From Candidatus Bipolaricaulota bacterium (lineage in GTDB: Bacteria > Bipolaricaulota > Bipolaricaulia > Bipolaricaulales > Bipolaricaulaceae): a DNA stretch of 10,491 nt. The first letter of the stretch is position 1. Each line of letters starts with the position of its first letter. Shown piece after piece: positions 5,698-10,491 of the stretch. The translations under genes were made by a program, and so were the position numbers. The notes under the pieces were generated by a model. It did not search any database and was not told the origin of the DNA. It worked only from the letters and a program-made list of their open reading frames with translations. Location of the stretch: positions 1 to 10,491 of the forward strand of contig JAJOKL010000076.1 of assembly GCA_021129895.1 (NCBI GenBank), given 5' to 3'.

Positions 5698-7911
5698 TCA
5701 GAGGATCAGGTCGCTGGGGTCGTAAAGCGCACCCACGATTCCGGTGCGCGGATCGTACCTCCCCCGCCAGCGGTATAGCCCTTCGGTTACCATCTCCAGC
5801 CAGCCTTCCCGCTCAAAGCACCGGGCCTCCCGTTCGTACAGGTTCACCACATACGGTTGCAGTCGCTGCCATGTTGCCCAGCCGGGCGATCTTTGCCACG
5901 CCTCGAGCCGTCGCAGGGCATCCCCATAGGAGACGACCACGGGCACCGTGGGGTCCTCGATGAGGCGATACCTTTCGGCCACCTTTGGATAGCTAAGCTC
6001 CTCCCTAAGCCCCTGAACCTTGTTTTTATCCAGCGGGACATCCAAGTATAGCCTCAGGAAATACTCCCGATAGAGTTCGGGGTCATGGAGCCGTTCCTCT
6101 GAGTACTCCTGAAGTAAAAACTTCGCCTTCTCCAGCCCAACGAGATAAGGGCCGCGCGGTGCTCCACCCTCGGCGGGCTCAAACAGGATCACGCGGCCGC
6201 CCCGTGGACCCAATCTTCCCTCGCGGTTACACCGCCCCGCGACTTGCACGATCCTCTCCAGGGGGCCTATCGCCCGGTAGACGACGGGGAAATCGAAGTC
6301 CACCCCCGCCTCTACGACTTGAGTGCTGATGAGCTTCACGGGCGCACCTGCGGCCAGCCGCTGTCGGATCTCCTCGAGGATCTCACGGCGATGGGCTCCA
6401 CACAGGAGTGTAGAGAGGTGGTAGATATCGTCTCCCTCTCCCAGCTCCTCCACCAGGCGCACAGCATCCCTGCGGGTGTTGAGGACCACCATCACCTGTG
6501 GAAGCTCCTGGATCTCCTCCGCCAGCTCGTTCCAGGATAAGGGCTCTCGGCGATACTCGTACCTAACCCGCTGGAGCAGACGGAAGTGCTCGGGATATTG
6601 AGGGACGATCTCGCCCCGCAGCTTGTCCGTGGGAAATACACGCACGAAGCGCTTGCCTTCGAAGGCGGGTTGTGTTGCCGTCGAAAGCACCACCGTGACC
6701 CCGTAGTCCTCCACGAGTGCACGGAGTACGTCAAGCGTGGGCTCCAGTATATGGGGCGGCAGCGCTTGTACCTCATCCAAGATGATCACGCTTTTCACGA
6801 TGTTGTGAAGCTTCCGGCACTTCGAGGGCTTGTTATGGAAGAGACTTTCAAACAGCTGCACGGTGGTCGTCACGATCAGCGGGGCCTCCCAGTTCTCGCT
6901 GGCGAGGCGGAGCCTCACCGCTTCCATATCCTGTCGCTCGTCCTCGCTTTCGGGAAACTCGAAGGCGCTGTGATGTTCCAGCACGGCATCCTCTCCCAAG
7001 ACCTCGCGGTAGACCCGGGCTGTTTGGTCGATGATGCTGGTGTAGGGGAGGGCTACGATCACCCGTCGCAGGCCGTGGATGCAGGCGTGCTTCAGGGCGA
7101 AGGCCAAACTGCTCAAGGTCTTGCCGCCCCCGGTGGGCACCGTGAGGCGGAAGATCCCCGAGGGCATTTCGGCGGCTTGCAAACAAGCCTCATACACCTC
7201 ACGGCGCACTCGGAGCACGTCGAGATCGGTCCGGACGTCAGCTCCGTACCTCCTCCTCAAGTACGCCTCACGGCCGGGCTCGAAGCGTTTCCAAAGCTCA
7301 TCGATCGGAGGCCAACGGCCCCGAAGCTTGGCATTTTCAGGCTCAAAGTGCGCTTCCGTATCAAGATAGTCTGCATCCACGAGAGCGGAGAAAAGCATGC
7401 GGATGAAGAGCTCACGTCTGGTCCCTTGCTTACTTGCCGGATGTCGTATAAGGCGGAACGGGGGCAAGGATGACCGTAGCTCCTCTAGGAACCGCTGCAT
7501 ACGGGGTAGGGCATCCGGCTTCTCGCTGAGGAAGTGCTCCAATGCGCTGCTGAGCTCTCCCGCATCGGGAAGCCCGGCATGATGTCCGTAGACCGGCATC
7601 GCCAGTTCCTTCCAGCCTTCGGGATCCCCAATACCCTGAACGACGAGCTTATAGATGAACGCTGCGCCCCAGATGGCATGGGGGACCCTTTTACTGGGCC
7701 GTCCCTGGTCCTCCGCTTCCAGATATGTTTGGAACTCCAGGTTGCACTTTCCAATGTCGTGGAGCCAACCGAGCCATGAGGCGAGGGAGCCCGCGCCGAA
7801 AGTATCGGCGAACTCTTTGGCCTTTGTTGCAACACGCGTAAGATGTGTGGCTAAATCGTGCCTTTCTCCAATTTTGTTGCGCGTATGTGCGAGAATCCCT
7901 TGCTTTTGCAT
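5698..7911 (-). CDS. cas3: CRISPR-associated helicase-nuclease Cas3
   Basis: Cas3 is recruited to Cascade after R-loop formation, nicks the displaced strand, then unwinds and degrades the DNA. The 737-residue protein has an N-terminal HD nuclease domain: H23 in THL, the HD pair H51/D52 in GWLHDIGK, H78, and GHH at 109-111. It is followed by a superfamily 2 helicase: Walker A PTGGGKT (259-265), DEVQ box (379-382) in IILDEVQALPP, motif III STATQP (410-415), VVEAGVDFDF (532-541) and QVAGRCNREG (556-565). All catalytic motifs look intact and the length is normal for I-C. The N-terminus ILAHTRNKIGERHDL suits the family, fixing the ATG at 7911. That start has no Shine-Dalgarno and lies 3 nt after the GNAT stop, so translation may depend on coupling. 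Confidence 0.97.
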   Translation of the reverse strand: MQKQGILAHTRNKIGERHDLATHLTRVATKAKEFADTFGAGSLASWLGWLHDIGKCNLEFQTYLEAEDQGRPSKRVPHAIWGAAFIYKLVVQGIGDPEGWKELAMPVYGHHAGLPDAGELSSALEHFLSEKPDALPRMQRFLEELRSSLPPFRLIRHPASKQGTRRELFIRMLFSALVDADYLDTEAHFEPENAKLRGRWPPIDELWKRFEPGREAYLRRRYGADVRTDLDVLRVRREVYEACLQAAEMPSGIFRLTVPTGGGKTLSSLAFALKHACIHGLRRVIVALPYTSIIDQTARVYREVLGEDAVLEHHSAFEFPESEDERQDMEAVRLRLASENWEAPLIVTTTVQLFESLFHNKPSKCRKLHNIVKSVIILDEVQALPPHILEPTLDVLRALVEDYGVTVVLSTATQPAFEGKRFVRVFPTDKLRGEIVPQYPEHFRLLQRVRYEYRREPLSWNELAEEIQELPQVMVVLNTRRDAVRLVEELGEGDDIYHLSTLLCGAHRREILEEIRQRLAAGAPVKLISTQVVEAGVDFDFPVVYRAIGPLERIVQVAGRCNREGRLGPRGGRVILFEPAEGGAPRGPYLVGLEKAKFLLQEYSEERLHDPELYREYFLRLYLDVPLDKNKVQGLREELSYPKVAERYRLIEDPTVPVVVSYGDALRRLEAWQRSPGWATWQRLQPYVVNLYEREARCFEREGWLEMVTEGLYRWRGRYDPRTGIVGALYDPSDLIL

Positions 7912-7914
7912 TTT

Positions 7915-8367
7915 TTAATCCAGGTTTTTTTCGCCGAAAAATATGCGCCCATCCGAGTGGATGGGGAATCTAAACCCCCGGCGGCTCAAAAACCGGATGA
8001 TCCTGGGGTTATCGGGCACCACCTCCACCAGCACCCTCCGCAACCCGAGGCCACGGGCCACCTCCAACGCCGCCTCGGTGAGTTGAGCCCCCAGCCCCAG
8101 TCCTTGCCAGGGGTCGGCCACCAGCACGCAGAACTCCGCAAGCTGCTTCCCCGGGATCACGCACAGCCGGGATTCCCCCACTATCTTTCCCTCCAGCTCC
8201 GCCACGATGATGACCTCATGTTCCGGGTCGCATCCGCATAGCTCTTGGGCCCGCGCGAGGAGATATTCCACGGAATGGCCCTCGAACCGCCTCCAGATGG
8301 ACTCCGGGCTGCAGGCCCGGAGCATCTCGCACCAGGCGGACAGGTCCTCCGGGCAAAACCGCCGCAA
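7915..8367 (-). CDS. GNAT-family N-acetyltransferase
   Basis: This 150-residue protein is a single GNAT domain, which transfers an acetyl group from acetyl-CoA to an amine. The acetyl-CoA-binding motif is clear: AEFCVLVADPWQGLGLG (77-93) with QGLGLG at 88-93 fitting Q/RxxGxG/A, then LTEAALEVARGLGLRRVLVEV. The C-terminal DNPRIIRFLSRRGFRF is the usual GNAT motif B. The opening FCPEDLSAWCEM..CSPESIWRRF resembles GNAT domains of protein acetyltransferases that act on acetyl-CoA synthetase, but the substrate cannot be read from the sequence. I chose the TTG at 8367: it has GGAGGG 5 nt upstream, and there is no in-frame ATG or GTG between it and the TGA at 8422-8424. It lies 62 nt after fdh and 3 nt before cas3, so it might be cotranscribed with either. 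Nothing shows a role in CRISPR immunity. Confidence 0.88.
   Translation of the reverse strand: MRRFCPEDLSAWCEMLRACSPESIWRRFEGHSVEYLLARAQELCGCDPEHEVIIVAELEGKIVGESRLCVIPGKQLAEFCVLVADPWQGLGLGAQLTEAALEVARGLGLRRVLVEVVPDNPRIIRFLSRRGFRFPIHSDGRIFFGEKNLD
7927..7941. promoter_or_regulatory. AT-rich inverted repeat just upstream of cas3
   Basis: TTTTTCG-C-CGAAAAA is a perfect 7-bp inverted repeat around one base, 16 bp upstream of the cas3 ATG and inside the GNAT 3' end. It sits in the only AT-rich patch near the head of the cas operon. It could be an operator or part of a cas promoter, but I find no matched -35/-10 pair to support that. Confidence 0.25.
7948..7965 (-). terminator. Hairpin in the GNAT 3' end, possible weak terminator/attenuator
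   Basis: A perfect 7-bp stem (CCCATCC, loop ACTC, GGATGGG on the minus strand) lies within the last codons of the GNAT gene. It is followed, after CGCATA, by a run of five T. The T-run is not adjacent to the stem as in a canonical intrinsic terminator, so activity would be partial at best. It falls 37 bases upstream of cas3 and could reduce read-through from the fdh/GNAT side. Confidence 0.3.
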
Positions 8368-8373
8368 TGTCGC

Positions 8374-8391
8374 CCTCCGTCCACCCGGAGG
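8374..8391 (-). promoter_or_regulatory. Hairpin covering the GNAT ribosome binding site
   Basis: On the minus strand CCTCCG (8391-8386), loop GGTGGA, CGGAGG (8379-8374) form a perfect 6-bp stem. The 3' arm contains the GGAGG Shine-Dalgarno of the GNAT TTG start. In the mRNA this would hide the ribosome site and lower or condition translation of an already weak start codon. Confidence 0.35.
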
Positions 8392-8429
8392 ACCACCCGC
8401 CGCGGCCGGAATACTAGCATCTCACATGT

Positions 8430-8981
8430 TCACCCCTCGAGGGGGATAACCTGCACCGCACACACCTTGAGCTCGGGGATCTTGGAGCTCGGGTCTAGAG
8501 CGGGGTTGGTGAGGCGGTTGGCCGCCTGCTCCCCGAAGTGGAACGGGATGAACACCGTGCCCTCGGGGACCCGATCGGTCACCATCGCCCGGACCTCGAT
8601 GGCCCCCCGGCGCGACACCACCCGCACCCGGGCTCCCTCCCGAATCCCGAAACGGGCGGCATCGGCGGGGTTTATCTCCACATACGCCTCGGGAACGCGC
8701 TCCTGCAGCCCCTCCACCCTCCCGGTCATGGTGCGGGAATTGAAGTGGTAGAGCACCCGCCCCGTGGTGAGGGTGAGGGGGTACGCCTCATCGGGGAGCT
8801 CCGCCGGCTCCCGGAACTCCACCGCGTGGAACCTTCCTTTGCCCCTCACGAACCGATCCTTGTGCAGGTAGGGGGTCCCGGGATGGTCGGGCGAGGGGCA
8901 CGGCCACTGCAGTCCCTCCCCCTCCAGCCTCTCGCAGGAGATCCCCCCGTAGATGGGGACCAGGGAGGCGATCTCGTCCAT
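8430..8981 (-). pseudogene. Formate dehydrogenase alpha subunit, C-terminal part (after frameshift)
   Basis: This reading frame carries the C-terminal third of the formate dehydrogenase: MDEIASLVPIYGGISCERLEG, then the molybdopterin-dinucleotide-binding domain with LTLTTGRVLYHFNSRTMTGR, INPADAARFGIREGARVRVV and FIPFHFGEQAANRLTNPALDP. The ATG at 8981 is only an internal methionine. The frame extends upstream through DFYSHPGEI (8982-9008) until it meets the duplication at 9010-9023, where it belongs in phase with the upstream part. No ribosome site supports independent translation from 8981, so unless the frameshift is corrected this part is probably not made. It ends 62 nt before the GNAT start. 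Confidence 0.88.
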
Positions 8982-10491
8982 GATCTCCCCGGGATGGGAG
9001 TAGAAGTCCCGTGACGCGTGACGGGTTGGAAGCCAGGGGGTAGCCGAGGCGGGCGGAGAGCTGGCACAGGATCTGCCAGTCGGGCTTGGCCTGCCCGGGC
9101 GGGGGCAGGGCCTTCCTCAGCCGCCGCACCCGCCGCTCGGTGTTGGTGACGGTGCCATCCTTCTCGGCGAAGCTCGCTGCTGGTAGGATCACGTCGGCGA
9201 ACTCGGTGGTCTCGTTGGGGAAGATGTCGATCACCGCCAGGAGCTCCAACTTCTCCAGGGCCTCGGCCACATGGCCGATATCGGGGTCGGAGACCATGGG
9301 GTTCTCCCCCATGATGAGCATGGCCTTGACCTTCCCCTCCAGGGCCGCCTGGAACATCTCCACCACGGTGAGCCCGGGTTCTTCCGGAATCTCCACGCCC
9401 CAGGCCCTCTCGAATTTCCTGCGGACGTCGGGATCGGAGAGGCGTTGGTAGCCGGGGAGGACGTTGGGCAGGCCCGCCATGTCACAGGCCCCCTGGACGT
9501 TGTTCTGGCCCCGCAGGGGGTTCACGCCCGTGCTCCTTTTGCCCACGTTCCCGGTGAGCATGGCCAGGTTGGCGATGGCGAGGACGTTGTCGGTGCCGGA
9601 GGTGTGTTGGGTGAGGCCCATGGAGTAGAAGATCATCGCCCTCTCCGCCCTCCCGAAGGCCCGGGCCGCCTCCACCAAAAGCTCCGCCGGGATCCCGGCG
9701 ATTTTCTCTACGTACTCGGGGGTGTACTTCTCCACGGCCTCAGCGAACTCTTCGAAGTTCTCACACCTCTCGCGCACGAACTCCCGGTCCCAAAGGCCCT
9801 CCTTCAGGATGACATGGCAGAAGCCGTTTATCCAGGCGACGTCGGTCCCCGGGCGCTGGCGCAGGTGGAAGTGGGCGGGCTCGGCGAGCTCGATCCGCCG
9901 GGGATCCACCACGATGAGGGTCGCCCCCCGCCGCACCGCCCGCCGGATCTCCTGGGCCACGACGGGGTGGGCCTCGGAGGTATTGGAACCAGTGACCAAG
10001 ATGCAGTCGGCATCGATGATCTCATCGATGGAGTTGGTCATGGCCCCGGAGCCGAACGCCTGCACCAACCCGGCCACCGTGGGGGCATGGCAGAGGCGGG
10101 CGCAGTGGTCCACGTTGTTGGTGCCGATGGCGGCGCGCATGAGCTTCTGGAACAGGTAGTTCTCCTCGTTGGTGCACTTGGCTGAGGCGAGGCCGGCGAT
10201 GGCGTCGGGGCCGTATTTACCCTTGATCTCCCGGATCTTTCGGGCCACGAGCCCCAGGGCCTCGTCCCAGGAAGCCTCGCGGAACCCGTCCCCCTCGCGG
10301 ATGAGGGGCGTCTTCAGGCGGTCCTCCCGGTGGACGAAGGAGAGGCCGAACCTGCCCTTCACACACAGCCTGAACCCCCGATATCCCCCGGAGACCTTGA
10401 CGATCCGGTCGCCCTTCAGGTGCAAGGTGATGGGGCAGCCGCAGCCGCAGAAGGGGCAGACCGTCTCCACCTCCCTCAGCTCCCACTCCCT
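8788..10491 (-). pseudogene. fdhA: Formate dehydrogenase alpha subunit, N-terminal part (frameshifted, cut by window edge)
   Basis: This is a molybdopterin- and [4Fe-4S]-dependent formate dehydrogenase catalytic subunit (formate to CO2, or the reverse). Counting from a GTG at 10470: the cluster motif CPFCGCGC (C5, C8, C12) with C36 in RLCVKGRFG; NNVDHCARLCHAPTVAGL with C127 where many homologues have selenocysteine, followed by H128; VVDPRRIELAEPAHFHL; GLTQHTSGTDNVLAIANL; NPLRGQNNVQGACDMAGLPN (ends near 9469); MGENPMVSDPD; and DVILPAASFAEKDGTVTNTERR. The frame is open to the window edge (REWELREVETVCPFC), and such a linker usually follows an N-terminal ferredoxin-like domain, so the true start probably lies outside. 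After about 9016 the frame is wrong and ends in an unrelated tail at 8788. Removing one copy of a 7-bp duplication joins it to the C-terminal part. Confidence 0.92.
9010..9023. repeat. 7-bp tandem duplication that frameshifts fdh
   Basis: CGTGACG occurs twice head to tail (9010-9016 and 9017-9023, plus strand). The reading frame upstream of it and the one downstream differ by exactly one base in the sense that a 7-base insertion would cause. With one copy removed the minus strand reads LGYPLASNPSRDFYSHPGEI and continues into MDEIASLVPIYGG, an uninterrupted formate dehydrogenase sequence. Confidence 0.9.

Noticed and set aside
6586..7473. Plus-strand open frame of 295 codons antisense to cas3
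   Set aside because: It is a shadow of cas3; the composition is unlike a real protein and no ribosome site or family motif is seen.
288..7911. Type I-B assignment
   Set aside because: No cas6 is present, Cas7 is Csd2-like, and the gene order cas3-cas5-cas8-cas7-cas4-cas1-cas2 is I-C; the two CxxC pairs in Cas8 alone recall some Cas8b proteins but do not outweigh this.
9003..9030. Programmed ribosomal frameshift in fdh
   Set aside because: There is no slippery heptamer, and a simple 7-bp duplication explains the phase change exactly.
9271..10185. Plus-strand open frame of 304 codons antisense to fdh
   Set aside because: GC-rich coding sequence commonly leaves open frames on the opposite strand; the translation is rich in G, H, P and V without any recognisable domain.

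Overview
This is a bacterial chromosome segment. From left to right on the map it holds the leader end of a CRISPR array, a complete type I-C cas operon, a GNAT acetyltransferase gene, and a frameshifted, edge-truncated formate dehydrogenase gene. Every gene lies on the minus strand, so transcription runs from the right edge to the left. No taxon can be named from sequence alone. The formate dehydrogenase suggests anaerobic formate/CO2 metabolism. Base composition is fairly GC-rich, more so in the fdh/GNAT part than in the cas part. The ribosome binding sites match a standard bacterial anti-Shine-Dalgarno.

In transcription order: the fdh alpha subunit (8430-10491, entering from beyond the window), a GNAT gene (7915-8367), cas3 (5698-7911), cas5c (4979-5683), cas8c (3136-4986), cas7 (2249-3139), cas4 (1620-2252), cas1 (604-1623), cas2 (288-590), a 181-bp leader (107-287) and the array (106 down to 1 and beyond). 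The order cas3-cas5-cas8-cas7-cas4-cas1-cas2 without cas6, the Csd2-type Cas7 and a repeat ending in ATTGAAAC all indicate type I-C. The cas genes are nearly all joined by 4-8 nt overlaps or very short gaps, as expected of a single translationally coupled operon.

How it works together (family knowledge): Cas1, Cas2 and Cas4 insert spacers at the leader end. Cas5c cuts the repeat transcript at the base of its hairpin. Cas5c, Cas7, Cas8c and Cas11 form Cascade around the crRNA, and Cas3 degrades the target DNA. Two observations stand out. First, cas8c contains an in-frame internal ATG (3558) behind a near-perfect Shine-Dalgarno, predicting a separate 140-residue Cas11 small subunit. Second, the fdh gene is broken by an exact 7-bp tandem duplication (9010-9023); removing one copy restores a full formate dehydrogenase reading frame. 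Other points are a repeat hairpin capped by a UUCG tetraloop, a Cas8 with two CxxC pairs, a Cas5 lacking two residues known to be catalytic in a studied homologue, and an inverted repeat touching the leader-repeat junction.

There is no stretch over 300 bases without a gene. The longest non-coding stretch is the leader.
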